Positions 53,917-63,043 of a DNA stretch of 64,000 nucleotides are shown here, in pieces (position 1 is the stretch's first letter; each line of letters starts with the position of its first letter). Made by a program: the position numbers and the translations under genes. This DNA comes from Chryseobacterium lactis (GTDB lineage: Bacteria; Bacteroidota; Bacteroidia; Flavobacteriales; Weeksellaceae). The stretch spans positions 1,178,001 through 1,242,000 of the forward strand of contig NZ_CP033924.1 in assembly GCF_003815875.1 (NCBI RefSeq), in the 5' to 3' direction. The notes beneath the pieces were generated by a model, which saw nothing but the letters and a program-made list of their open reading frames with translations, had not been told where the DNA came from and did no database searches.

Positions 53917-54351
53917 TTAGCAAACTGCAATTTTATCAACTCTGTTCTGGTGTCTTCCACCTTCGAAATCTGTTGAAAGAAATTTGTCTACAATTTCAAG
54001 AGCCAATTCTTTTGATATAAACCTTGCCGGCATAGAAATCATATTGGCATCATTATGTTGTCTCGCCAGTGTTGCAATCTCCGGCATCCAGCAAAGTGCG
54101 CATCTTATCTTCTGATGTTTGTTGGCAGTGATCTGAACTCCGTTTCCGCTTCCACAGATCAGAATTCCCAACTCATTTTCCCCATTTTCAACAGAGGTTG
54201 CTGCAGGGTGTACAAAGTCCGGATAATCCACACTGTTTGTGGAAAACGTTCCAAAATCCTGTACTTCAAATCGTTCTGAAAGATAGTTCTTAACAATCTC
54301 TTTATATTCATAGCCTGCATGGTCTGCTGCAATAGCAATTTTTCTTTTCAT
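53917..54351 (-). CDS. rpiB: ribose-5-phosphate isomerase B
   Basis: The 144-residue protein has IAIAADHAGYEYKEIVKNYL, the active-site CGSGNGVQITANKH, RCALCW and NDANMISMPARFIS, matching the RpiB/LacAB family that interconverts ribose-5-phosphate and ribulose-5-phosphate. The gene lies next to the origin-like intergenic region. Confidence 0.95.
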   Translation of the reverse strand: MKRKIAIAADHAGYEYKEIVKNYLSERFEVQDFGTFSTNSVDYPDFVHPAATSVENGENELGILICGSGNGVQITANKHQKIRCALCWMPEIATLARQHNDANMISMPARFISKELALEIVDKFLSTDFEGGRHQNRVDKIAVC

Positions 54352-54854
54352 AATACTTGTATTAAGTCTTTTTAGATTTTATTTCATTACAAAGGTAAGG
54401 ATAATAACAATTCGTGTTAGTAAACCGGGGATTAATTGTTAAAAGGTATGTTAATAAGTGTGGAAAACTTTTATCAACTTTCTATTTTTAAAGATCAATT
54501 TATTTCGTAATGGAAAACTCTTCCGGAAATTTTGACCACAACTTTCCAGATGTTTTCTTCAGCTATCCCCAGGCTTTTCCATAAAAAAATAACTAAGAAT
54601 TGGTATTTCTCAAAGTTATCAACAATTGTGAATAAGTGTGTGAAATAGCCTATTTACAGCCTTTTACATTGTGAGTTAAATATGAATTGAGTAGGAGTTG
54701 AGTATTATAAACTTTAAGCCTAAAACTTATCCCCGATACTAACAATACATAACAACAACAACGTTATTCTTTTTTTTAAAGAGAAAGAATTTGTTGATTA
54801 ATGGGTGATTGGGTTCGGGGAAAGTTTTTGAAAACTTTTATTTTAATCAATCTG
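54352..54854. other. DnaA-box-rich intergenic region, candidate oriC
   Basis: No gene. An exact TTATnCACA box occurs as TGTGAATAA (54627-54635) next to TTATCAACA (54616-54624, one mismatch). Weaker boxes are TGTGGAAAA (54459-54467), TTATCAACT (54471-54479) and TTATCCCCG (54727-54735). Surrounding sequence is AT-rich. The nearby parS sites make an origin here plausible. Confidence 0.4.
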
Positions 54855-54881
54855 TTGAAAAAGTTTAAAACCTTACATTTG
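54855..54881 (+). promoter_or_regulatory. promoter upstream of pgk
   Basis: TTG (54855-54857), 16 bases, then TACATTTG (54874-54881), close to the Bacteroidota consensus, about 115 bases before the pgk ATG. Confidence 0.6.
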
Positions 54882-54906
54882 TGAAACGAAAATTCAAATC
54901 AAATTG

Positions 54907-54984
54907 ATGAAATTGCCCCAGACAAAATATGCCGAAAGGCAAACCATTTTAACCAGGGCGATTGCATTCGATCTCAAGAAATAA
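54907..54984 (+). CDS. possible 25-residue leader peptide before pgk
   Basis: An ATG about 25 bases after the promoter opens a 25-codon frame ([20 protein letters not shown], then FDLKK, then TAA). It ends 13 bases before the pgk start. It could be a leader peptide that couples to pgk or a chance open frame; there is no homology evidence. Confidence 0.3.
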   Translation: MKLPQTKYAERQTILTRAIAFDLKK

Positions 54985-54997
54985 AATAAATCTACAT

Positions 54998-56188
54998 ATG
55001 AAAACAATCAATGATTTCAATTTTAAAGACAAGAAGGCTCTGGTAAGAGTGGACTTTAATGTTCCGCAGGATGATCAACTCAACGTATCTGATAACACAA
55101 GAATCGTAGCGGTGAAACCTACGGTTGAGAAAATTCTTAATGATGGCGGTTCTGTCATTTTAATGACACACCTTGGAAGACCGAAAGGAGAAGTGAAAGA
55201 TGAGTTCTCTTTGAAACATATCGTTGGTGAAGTTTCTGCTGTTCTTGGAAAAGAAGTGAAATTTGTTGATGAATGTATAGGAGAGAAGGCTGAAAAAGCT
55301 GCAGCTGAATTGAAGCCGGGTGAGATCCTATTATTGGAAAATGTACGTTTTCATAATGAAGAAGAAAAAGGCGATGAAGGATTTGCTGAGCAACTTTCGA
55401 AATTGGGAGATGCTTTTGTAAATGATGCATTTGGTACTGCGCACAGAGCTCATGCTTCTACAGCTGTTATTGCCAAGTTCTTTCCATCAACTAAGTTTTT
55501 CGGTTTATTAATGAATAAGGAACTACAGGCGATTGATAAAGTATTAAAAAGTGGTGAGAGACCTATTACAGCCATTTTGGGTGGTTCGAAAGTTTCAACT
55601 AAAATTACCATTATAGAAAATATCCTTCCTGCGATAGACAATTTAATCATTGGCGGAGGTATGGCTTTTACCTTTATTAAAGCTCTTGGTGGAAAAATTG
55701 GTAACTCTTTAGTAGAGGAGGATAAACTTCCTTTGGCCCTTGAGATTTTAGGAAAAGCAAAAGAACATAAAGTAAAAGTATATCTTCCTTCAGACGCTAT
55801 TATTGCTGAAAGTTTTAGTAATGATGTTGAAAGAAAAGAGACTGATATCTATGCAATTCCTGAAGGTTGGATGGGATTGGATGCAGGTCATAAATCCAGA
55901 GATCAGTTTAATGATGTGCTATTGAACTCAAGGACAATACTTTGGAACGGTCCGATCGGTGTTTTTGAAATGTCAAATTTTGCTGGTGGAACTGTTGCAT
56001 TGGGTGAGAGTATAGCTGAAGCAACAAGATTGGGAGCTTTCTCGTTAGTAGGAGGTGGTGACAGTGTTGCTTTCGTTAAACAATTCGGATATGCTGATCA
56101 GGTGAGTTATGTTTCTACAGGTGGAGGAGCAATGCTTGAAAGTCTGGAAGGTCTTGAGCTTCCTGGAGTAGCTGCTATCAATAATTAA
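54998..56188 (+). CDS. pgk: phosphoglycerate kinase
   Basis: The 396-residue glycolytic kinase has [12 protein letters not shown], the HLGRPKGE block, [23 protein letters not shown], and the C-terminal [12 protein letters not shown] and STGGGAMLE. It transfers the acyl phosphate of 1,3-bisphosphoglycerate to ADP. I chose the ATG at 54998 (MKTINDFNF) over an in-frame ATG 36 bases upstream because family proteins start here. A strong terminator follows. Confidence 0.97.
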   Translation: MKTINDFNFKDKKALVRVDFNVPQDDQLNVSDNTRIVAVKPTVEKILNDGGSVILMTHLGRPKGEVKDEFSLKHIVGEVSAVLGKEVKFVDECIGEKAEKAAAELKPGEILLLENVRFHNEEEKGDEGFAEQLSKLGDAFVNDAFGTAHRAHASTAVIAKFFPSTKFFGLLMNKELQAIDKVLKSGERPITAILGGSKVSTKITIIENILPAIDNLIIGGGMAFTFIKALGGKIGNSLVEEDKLPLALEILGKAKEHKVKVYLPSDAIIAESFSNDVERKETDIYAIPEGWMGLDAGHKSRDQFNDVLLNSRTILWNGPIGVFEMSNFAGGTVALGESIAEATRLGAFSLVGGGDSVAFVKQFGYADQVSYVSTGGGAMLESLEGLELPGVAAINN

Positions 56189-56205
56189 TATTATTTTTTC
56201 AGATA

Positions 56206-56238
56206 TAAAACCTGCTAATTTTATTAGCAGGTTTTTTT
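56206..56238 (+). terminator. terminator of pgk
   Basis: AAACCTGCTAAT (56208-56219) and ATTAGCAGGTTT (56223-56234), then a T-run. Confidence 0.9.
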
Positions 56239-57425
56239 ATTTTTTGATGTTTTTTTCCTATAATTTAATTGTATTTTGTGCTTTAGAAAAGTGCTAAATA
56301 GGGCGTAAATATTGGGATTTTCACAGATCTGAACTGAGATTTTCATGTGTATTCATATTGTATTATACATACATATTTTGATTATTTCTTATGATTATTA
56401 TAATGGATGTTTTAATTTTGAGAACATTAATACCTTAAGGTTTGGTTTCATTGTTTAAGGATATGTTAATATTGGCGCTTTTACTTGGTAAACGTTTTAG
56501 ATATTTTTACCACGATTTGTTATGGATTTTCTTTATTTTTGAAGAATTGATGCTAGTATAATAAGCAACCGTAAATACTTAGTTATAATTATAAGTTATA
56601 ACTATAATGGTTGGATTTTTAGCTTTAATCGGGAAATTGTTGTTTATATTTGGTAGCCAATCTTCAATTTTTTCAACGGTGCAAAGCAGGAATTAGTGAT
56701 ATAAAAAAATTTAAATTCAGCTTTGTTCGTTTTTCTTGAATGAATAAATTCCAAATTTTCACATTAGTTTTTCATATGTATTTTCTCAATTCTTTGAAGG
56801 TGCATTGAAGAGTTATTGAAAATTGAAATGATGTTATTTTTTTATTTAGAATTTGTGAGCTGATATAAGTATACTATTTCTTAGTAGAATTTTAGATTTT
56901 TAATCTTACTTAGTAATCAACTAAATTTTTTTTAAAAGCTCCTAAGTTTGGAAAAATACTATTCTTTGATTTAATGTTATAAGAATTTTGTTTTAACGAA
57001 GTTTCGTTTTTTTTTGCGAATGCATAGAGTAGGGAAGCAAATGATTATTATTTTTTTTTATGGTAAAAAAGTAACCTTCAGAACTGGTGTTTTTACGTAA
57101 TAATTTAATTCTTACCTATTAAATCCTATAATTTTTGATTTGAGGGATAATAAGGGTGTTTCTGTATGAATTATTTTCGTTTTCTATTTTTTTTACTTTT
57201 AAAGCTTTCTTGTGGCTTTGTGTAATTTTTCCATCGGGTGCTTACTATATTTTATGGTAAACTTTGATATGTGGTTTAACGCTGTTGATAATTTTTTTTT
57301 AATGATATCAAATTAAGGGGTAGGGGAGTTCTTTAAAATATAAGTCTTTGATTTTATGTATTAAATTTTTTCTTTTTTAAGATCTTCATTTTTTATCCAT
57401 CGTTTGATTATAGTTCCAAATAAAA
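56239..57425. other. 1.2-kb very AT-rich gene-free stretch
   Basis: I see no coding frame of useful length and no recognisable tRNA. There are long T and A runs. TGTTGATAA near 57280 resembles a DnaA box with one mismatch. The region lies between pgk and a lone methyltransferase near the parS sites. Confidence 0.55.
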
Positions 57426-57452
57426 AAACTCAGGAGATTTTCCTGAGTTTCT
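57422..57452. terminator. terminator of the methyltransferase gene
   Basis: AAACTCAGGA (57426-57435) pairs with TCCTGAGTTT (57441-57450); A and T runs flank both sides. Confidence 0.8.
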
Positions 57453-57512
57453 ATATTTTTTGATTCAAAAGGCTGAAATTTGACCTTCATAAATGGCTTA
57501 AAAATCGATTTT

Positions 57513-58334
57513 CTATCTTTTTTCGATAATATATATCAAACTTGAAAATTCGGACGAAAAAATGCCCTTTATATTAGAAATTGTTCCGTAAATGGTTGCT
57601 TTCAGCCAAAAAAGAGGTGATTTTTTATATTTTTCGCTTAACATAGAGATGTAATAAGAGTCAAGGACCAATGGTTTGATTTTTCTCATTTTCCAATTTG
57701 GATTTTTAGAAATTAGATTTTCCATTCCATTTTTTGAAAAATGATAAATATGTCTTGGTACATCATAAGCCGCCCAATATTCTTTATAATGTTGAGCATC
57801 ATAAGAGGTGGGGTTAGGAACAGCTATAATAAGTAATCCTTTATCTTTTAATTTTTCATGAAAGAGGTTGAGCATTTCATCCTGGTTTTCTATATGCTCA
57901 AATACATGCCATAAAGTAATAGCGTCTAAACTTGTATTTTCGATTTTTTGGATATTATCCAAAATTTCTGCTTTGCTTATTTTACTTTGTGCTGCTGTAC
58001 GAGCGTCAGAATCCGGTTCAAATCCGAAAGTTTCAAAATCATTTTCTATATATTTTACAAATTCTCCGGCACCACATCCATAATCCAAAACACGGGATCC
58101 TTTTTTTATACGATCCAGCAGAATATTTTTCTTATACTGCAGATTAAAGGATTGAAGGAATTTATATAATTTTTCTTTTATGCTTCCGGAATCCTGATGA
58201 TGGGAAATGTAATCTTCACTTTCATAATATTTGGAAATATTGGATGGAATAGGGGAGGTTTTGAATACTCCTTTAGTTTCTGTTTCTTTGATTTCAAATA
58301 TTTCCTGTGAAAGAAAATGATCTTTTATTTTCAT
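57513..58334 (-). CDS. class I SAM-dependent methyltransferase
   Basis: The 273-residue protein has a SAM-binding motif I in SRVLDYGCGAGEFVKYIEN, then FGFEPD, LDAITLWHVFEHIENQDEMLN, and LLIIAVPNPTSYDAQHY, the Methyltransf_11/23 pattern of sugar-moiety or small-molecule methyltransferases. The C-terminus has a hydrophobic stretch (FSSLIYIIEKR). The substrate is unknown. Confidence 0.9.
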   Translation of the reverse strand: MKIKDHFLSQEIFEIKETETKGVFKTSPIPSNISKYYESEDYISHHQDSGSIKEKLYKFLQSFNLQYKKNILLDRIKKGSRVLDYGCGAGEFVKYIENDFETFGFEPDSDARTAAQSKISKAEILDNIQKIENTSLDAITLWHVFEHIENQDEMLNLFHEKLKDKGLLIIAVPNPTSYDAQHYKEYWAAYDVPRHIYHFSKNGMENLISKNPNWKMRKIKPLVLDSYYISMLSEKYKKSPLFWLKATIYGTISNIKGIFSSEFSSLIYIIEKR

Positions 58335-58425
58335 TGAAGTCGTGATCTTTTATATTAAAAAATTAAGATATTCAGAAGCTGCTTGTAAGCTTATAAATAC
58401 CTTAATTTTTATTTTAAATTTATAT

Positions 58426-58443
58426 ATGTTTCACGTGAAACAT
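58426..58443. promoter_or_regulatory. parS: parS site (ParB binding), left of mnmG
   Basis: ATGTTTCACGTGAAACAT is an 18-bp perfect palindrome containing the 16-bp bacterial parS consensus TGTTTCACGTGAAACA. An identical copy lies at 60360-60377. Confidence 0.88.
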
Positions 58444-58451
58444 TTTTATTT

Positions 58452-60314
58452 TTAACGTCCCAAATACACTAGTAAAACGTTTATATCAGCTGGTGATACA
58501 CCGCTTATTCTTCCTGCCTGTGCAATAGTTTTCGGACGAACGTTGGACATTTTCTGTTTTGCTTCTGCAGAAAGGCTGGAAAGGTTAGTATAATCAAAGT
58601 CTTCGGGAATTTTAATGTTCTCCAGACGGTTTAATTTGGCTACATTTTCTTTTTCTTTCTCAATATACCCCTTGTATTTGATATTGATTTCTGCTTGTTC
58701 TCTTACTTCATCGTTATATTTTGATGAAATTTCTTTGATGAAATCAATATTATCCAACTTTTCCAACGTCATATTAGGTCTGGTAAGGATCTGAGCTGCT
58801 CTGTAAGCCTGATCTACCGGGTTACTTTCAATAGATTCCAGAATTGGATTGATAACACCTGGTTTTAAAGAAGTTTCTCGTAAAAACTCTTCAAGTGATT
58901 GACTATCAGATATTTTGGATTCTACTTTTCTTAATCTCTCCTCTTTTGCCAGTCCTAATTGATACGCTTTTTCTGTTAATCTGATATCGGCATTGTCCTG
59001 TCTTAATAAAAGTCTGTATTCTGCACGTGAAGTAAACATTCTGTAAGGTTCTTCAGTACCTTTTGTAATAAGGTCATCAATTAAAACTCCAATATAGGCT
59101 TCATCTCTGTTTAAGATAAAATCCCCTTTTTCATGAACTTTATTATGAGCATTGATTCCTGCAATTAATCCCTGACCAGCTGCTTCTTCATATCCGGTTG
59201 TTCCATTGATCTGTCCTGCGAAATATAAATTGTCAATCAATTTTGTTTCCAGGGTGTGCTTCAATTGGGTAGGAGGGAAGTAGTCGTACTCGATAGCATA
59301 ACCCGGTCTGAAAACTTTTACATTTTCAAATCCTGGAATATGTTTCATTGCTTTGATCTGTACATCTTCAGGAAGAGAAGAGCTGAATCCGTTTACATAG
59401 ATCTCCACAGTTTTCCATCCTTCCGGTTCTACGAAAAGTTGATGCCTGTTTCTCTCTGCAAAACGATTAATTTTATCTTCAATACTTGGACAATATCTAG
59501 GTCCTAAACTTTGAATAGTTCCATTAAACATTGGGCTCCTATCAAAGCCTTCTCTTAAAATATCATGTACTGTTTCGTTTGTGTAAACGATATGACAGCT
59601 TAATTGTTTGGTTAATTTTGGAGTATCCAGATAACTGAACTTTTGAGGATTTTCATCTCCTTTTTGTTCTTCCATTTTAGAATAATCCAAACTTCTTCCG
59701 TCCACTCTCGGTGGAGTACCGGTTTTCATTCTTCCGGCTTCGAAGCCTAAATTTACCAATTGTTCGGTAATTCCGAATGCTCTTGGTTCACCCATTCTTC
59801 CTCCGCCTAATTGTTTGTCTCCAACATGGATTAGTCCGTTAAGAAAAGTTCCGTTGGTAAGCACCACTGATTTTGCTTTGATCTCAATTCCTAAAGAAGT
59901 AACAACTCCAGTTACTTTATTATTTTCAACAATCAGTTGTTTCACCATATCCTGAAAGAAATCAAGATTGGGAGTATTCTCTAATGCCAATCGCCATTCT
60001 TCGGCAAAAAGCATTCTATCATTTTGGGTTCTTGGAGACCACATGGCAGGACCCTTTGAAAGATTCAGCATTTTGAATTGGATTGCAGATTTGTCTGCCA
60101 CAATTCCGGAGTATCCTCCCATTGCATCAATCTCTCTTACGATTTGTCCTTTTGCGATTCCACCCATTGCCGGGTTGCAACTCATCTGTCCGATGGTCTG
60201 CATATTCATAGTAACAAGTAGGGTTTTTGAACCGAGGTTGGCTGCTGCTGCTGCTGCTTCACAACCTGCATGTCCGGCACCGACTACTATTACATCATAT
60301 ATTTCTGAAATCAT
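58452..60314 (-). CDS. mnmG: tRNA uridine 5-carboxymethylaminomethyl modification enzyme MnmG
   Basis: The 620-residue FAD protein has YDVIVVGAGHAGCEAA, MNMQTIGQMSCNPAMGGIAKGQIVREIDAMGG, GTFLNGLIHVG and TSRAEYRLLLRQDNADIRLT. With MnmE it modifies the wobble uridine of several tRNAs. The gene, formerly gidA, often sits near oriC; here both of its ends carry a parS site, at 58426-58443 and 60360-60377. Confidence 0.97.
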   Translation of the reverse strand: MISEIYDVIVVGAGHAGCEAAAAAANLGSKTLLVTMNMQTIGQMSCNPAMGGIAKGQIVREIDAMGGYSGIVADKSAIQFKMLNLSKGPAMWSPRTQNDRMLFAEEWRLALENTPNLDFFQDMVKQLIVENNKVTGVVTSLGIEIKAKSVVLTNGTFLNGLIHVGDKQLGGGRMGEPRAFGITEQLVNLGFEAGRMKTGTPPRVDGRSLDYSKMEEQKGDENPQKFSYLDTPKLTKQLSCHIVYTNETVHDILREGFDRSPMFNGTIQSLGPRYCPSIEDKINRFAERNRHQLFVEPEGWKTVEIYVNGFSSSLPEDVQIKAMKHIPGFENVKVFRPGYAIEYDYFPPTQLKHTLETKLIDNLYFAGQINGTTGYEEAAGQGLIAGINAHNKVHEKGDFILNRDEAYIGVLIDDLITKGTEEPYRMFTSRAEYRLLLRQDNADIRLTEKAYQLGLAKEERLRKVESKISDSQSLEEFLRETSLKPGVINPILESIESNPVDQAYRAAQILTRPNMTLEKLDNIDFIKEISSKYNDEVREQAEINIKYKGYIEKEKENVAKLNRLENIKIPEDFDYTNLSSLSAEAKQKMSNVRPKTIAQAGRISGVSPADINVLLVYLGR

Positions 60315-60359
60315 TTTTCTATCTCGCTTATTAAGCTTTAAACCTTATCTTTATAATCA

Positions 60360-60377
60360 ATGTTTCACGTGAAACAT
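60360..60377. promoter_or_regulatory. parS: parS site (ParB binding), right of mnmG
   Basis: The same 18-bp palindrome ATGTTTCACGTGAAACAT as at 58426-58443, about 45 bases upstream of the mnmG start. Confidence 0.88.
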
Positions 60378-60460
60378 TTTTGGAGAATGCACTCTAAGTG
60401 ATCTTGTATTATTGCTATATTTGAGCACTTTACATATCGGACTTTAAGTGATTGTTCAAT

Positions 60461-60880
60461 TTAAATCCTTGAATCCCTATATTTGTCTAAGTACAAATCT
60501 TCCATTCTTCGCATCTCTTTTTCTTCCTCTTCCGTCTTATCTTTATACCCCGCCAGGTGTAGAATTCCATGGGCTAAAACCCTTCTTAATTCTTCCTCGT
60601 GATCTCTCGAAAGGGTAGAGGCGTTATCAGAAATGCGCTGCAAAGATACGAAAATCTCAGCGCTTATAGTTTTGCCTTTTACATAATCAAAAGTGATGAT
60701 GTCGGTGTAATAATCATGCTGTAAATAATCCTGATTAATCTTTAAAAGATATTCATCATCGCAGAAAATATAATTGATTTCGCCTAGCTTTTTTCCTTCT
60801 GAAAGAATAAGATCTTCCAGCCATTTTTTGTAATCTGTATTTACCGACTCCGGTAAATTTTCGTAAAAGAACTGTATCAT
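60461..60880 (-). CDS. ybeY: YbeY endoribonuclease, rRNA maturation factor
   Basis: The 139-residue protein has RVLAHGILHLAGYKDKTEEEEKEM. The usual metal motif is HGxLHLxGYDH; here the first two His are present, while the third position reads GYKDK, as I recall from Bacteroidota relatives. YbeY matures 16S rRNA and quality-controls ribosomes. It lies 4 bases after the patatin-like gene on the same strand. Confidence 0.93.
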   Translation of the reverse strand: MIQFFYENLPESVNTDYKKWLEDLILSEGKKLGEINYIFCDDEYLLKINQDYLQHDYYTDIITFDYVKGKTISAEIFVSLQRISDNASTLSRDHEEELRRVLAHGILHLAGYKDKTEEEEKEMRRMEDLYLDKYRDSRI

Positions 60881-60884
60881 TTTT

Positions 60885-63041
60885 TTAAAACCAGTGCCCT
60901 AATATCACACTGAATATACCTTTTTGATTGTTTTTAAGTGAGTGGCTAAAGTTTACTTTAATTTGCCCGAAAGGAGATTTATACCCTGCGGTAATCCCTA
61001 ATGAGCTATAATTTACTTTAACGGCATCCTCGAATTTTATATCATTGGAAAGGTTGGCAAAGCTAAAGTTTCCGCTGACAAAATAGTTTTTGTTAAACCT
61101 GAACTGGATATCATTCGAGGCAATAATCACATTATTAGTGTTCAGCTGGGCAAAATAAAATCCACCAAAGCTTCTGAAATTAATAATATTCTGCTCAAAT
61201 ATTCCACCCAGTCTGTACTGGTAGTATTGGGGGAGATGTTCCCCTAATGTTATTCCACCAAATAAATTAAGACGATAAGTAAATTGTTTCCAGAGAGGAA
61301 TATTTATCCTCAGATCGGCCTTTATCTGGACGATCCTTTTATCTACCTCGGATTTCAGAAGATCAATGACCTTTCCTTCCGCGGAAAAGTAAACTCCTTT
61401 TGTTGGAAATTCTTTATCATCCTGTGTATCGCTTTTTAAGAATATATATGGATTTAGAAAACGTCCGTATCGCTTATTATCACCGTTAATTTCGGCTCTG
61501 AAATAGTCGTGGCTTATTCCACCTCCAATAGCGAATTTATCCTTCCAAATAGACTGTATATAGGCCTCGTTTCTGGTCCAGGCCCATTTATCCATGACAT
61601 TATTATCCGCATTTTTCAAGTCGAAACTCATACCGGAAGAGTAAATACCGAATCCCGGAATATATCCGTTGTCAATAAAGTAATTCAGATAATATCTGAG
61701 TCTGTCTCCTACAATGACATCTACTGAAAGATTGGAGTTTTTAAATAAAAGTCTTTTCGCTGAATAATTCAACAAAAGACCTGTTTTGAAAACTTCGTCA
61801 TAATGTAATCCGAATTTTAAAAAATGGCGCGCATCGTCTTCTGTGACATACAGCTTTAAGTAGTTGGCGTTATTTTCCTGAACAATATCATAGTTAATGA
61901 ATTTATAGTTATTGGTAGCAACCAATTTATCAATCATTTTGTTGACATTGCCGTAGGTTTGAAGAGAGGGGAGACGTAATCCCATTTTCCCTAAAACATA
62001 GTTTTTACCGTAGATTTTGCTTCCTTCAATGGATATACTGTCAATCTTATATACATTGGAGTATATTGGGTTTATTTGCTGTCTTAGACGGTCAAAGGGA
62101 CGTTTAGGAAGCTCATCCAGTATTTTCGTGTATTTTAAGCCTTCTGCATACCCGCTATCGAGGATTTTTTTCTTATCATCATAACTGGTTGCAGACATTC
62201 CTTTAAGGTCAGGCTTAATGTTAATATCTGTGTATCTGTACTGTTTTTTTGTATCTCTTTTTATTCCGAAATCGATCACCTGGTTCAGGATGGATATAAT
62301 ATTGTTTAAATCTTCTCTTTTGGACAGATCCTGGTTCAGGTCAACACCGATGACGATATCAATTCCCTTGTCTTTTAAAGGCTTTGAAGGATAATTTACC
62401 GTCATAGCACCATCAATATAAATACTGTCTCCGATTTTAACGGGATCCATTAAAGATGGAAACGCTGAGCTGGCCATGATGGATTGTACAAGATCTCCTT
62501 TTTCAAATATCTGCATATTTCCACTTTCAAGATTGGTGGCAACACATAAAAAAGGAATGGGCATTTTAGAAAAATCATCAATATTTGAGACATTTTTAAA
62601 AAGCTCTTTTAGCAAATAGACATTTCGTTGCCCTGTACTGATGGAAGAGGGAAGTGTAATTTTTCCGTTTTTCAAAGGAATAGATAACAGATATTTATCT
62701 ACAGATTTATTGAAAAAACTGGCTTCCTGCCTGGATTTTGGATCCATAATCAGAGAATAGAAATCTGTATCCATTACAATTTTTTCTATTTCTTTCCCTG
62801 AATAGCCGGAAGCGTAAAGTCCTCCAACAATGGCTCCCATACTGGTTCCGGCAATATAATCTACTTTTACTCCTAGCGAATCTAATACTTTAAGTACTCC
62901 AACATGTGAAAAGCCTTTGGCACCACCACCTGCAAGTGATAATCCTATTTTGGGATTTTTCGGAATCACTAAGTTCTTTTTTACCTGAGAATGGATCAAA
63001 AGGAGCTGGAATACGAAAAGAAGAATCAGGAGTTTTCTCAT
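60885..63041 (-). CDS. patatin-like phospholipase with outer-membrane barrel (PlpD type)
   Basis: The 718-residue protein has a signal peptide (RKLLILLFVFQLLLIHSQ) and a patatin domain with GGGAKG oxyanion loop, GTSMGAIVGG nucleophile (GxSxG) and IDGAMTVNYP catalytic Asp. A POTRA-like linker (about 330-390) and a C-terminal beta-barrel (about 400-718, ending FSVILGHWF) follow. Such proteins are exported phospholipases or autotransported lipases. It is three bases from the alanine racemase gene. Confidence 0.93.
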   Translation of the reverse strand: MRKLLILLFVFQLLLIHSQVKKNLVIPKNPKIGLSLAGGGAKGFSHVGVLKVLDSLGVKVDYIAGTSMGAIVGGLYASGYSGKEIEKIVMDTDFYSLIMDPKSRQEASFFNKSVDKYLLSIPLKNGKITLPSSISTGQRNVYLLKELFKNVSNIDDFSKMPIPFLCVATNLESGNMQIFEKGDLVQSIMASSAFPSLMDPVKIGDSIYIDGAMTVNYPSKPLKDKGIDIVIGVDLNQDLSKREDLNNIISILNQVIDFGIKRDTKKQYRYTDINIKPDLKGMSATSYDDKKKILDSGYAEGLKYTKILDELPKRPFDRLRQQINPIYSNVYKIDSISIEGSKIYGKNYVLGKMGLRLPSLQTYGNVNKMIDKLVATNNYKFINYDIVQENNANYLKLYVTEDDARHFLKFGLHYDEVFKTGLLLNYSAKRLLFKNSNLSVDVIVGDRLRYYLNYFIDNGYIPGFGIYSSGMSFDLKNADNNVMDKWAWTRNEAYIQSIWKDKFAIGGGISHDYFRAEINGDNKRYGRFLNPYIFLKSDTQDDKEFPTKGVYFSAEGKVIDLLKSEVDKRIVQIKADLRINIPLWKQFTYRLNLFGGITLGEHLPQYYQYRLGGIFEQNIINFRSFGGFYFAQLNTNNVIIASNDIQFRFNKNYFVSGNFSFANLSNDIKFEDAVKVNYSSLGITAGYKSPFGQIKVNFSHSLKNNQKGIFSVILGHWF

Positions 63042-63043
63042 AG

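Noticed and set aside
53699..53960. Two minus-strand frames of 74 codons upstream of the RNase R gene
   Set aside because: They overlap each other, the rpiB terminator and the rpiB end, and are rich in Phe and Ile as expected from AT-rich noncoding DNA.
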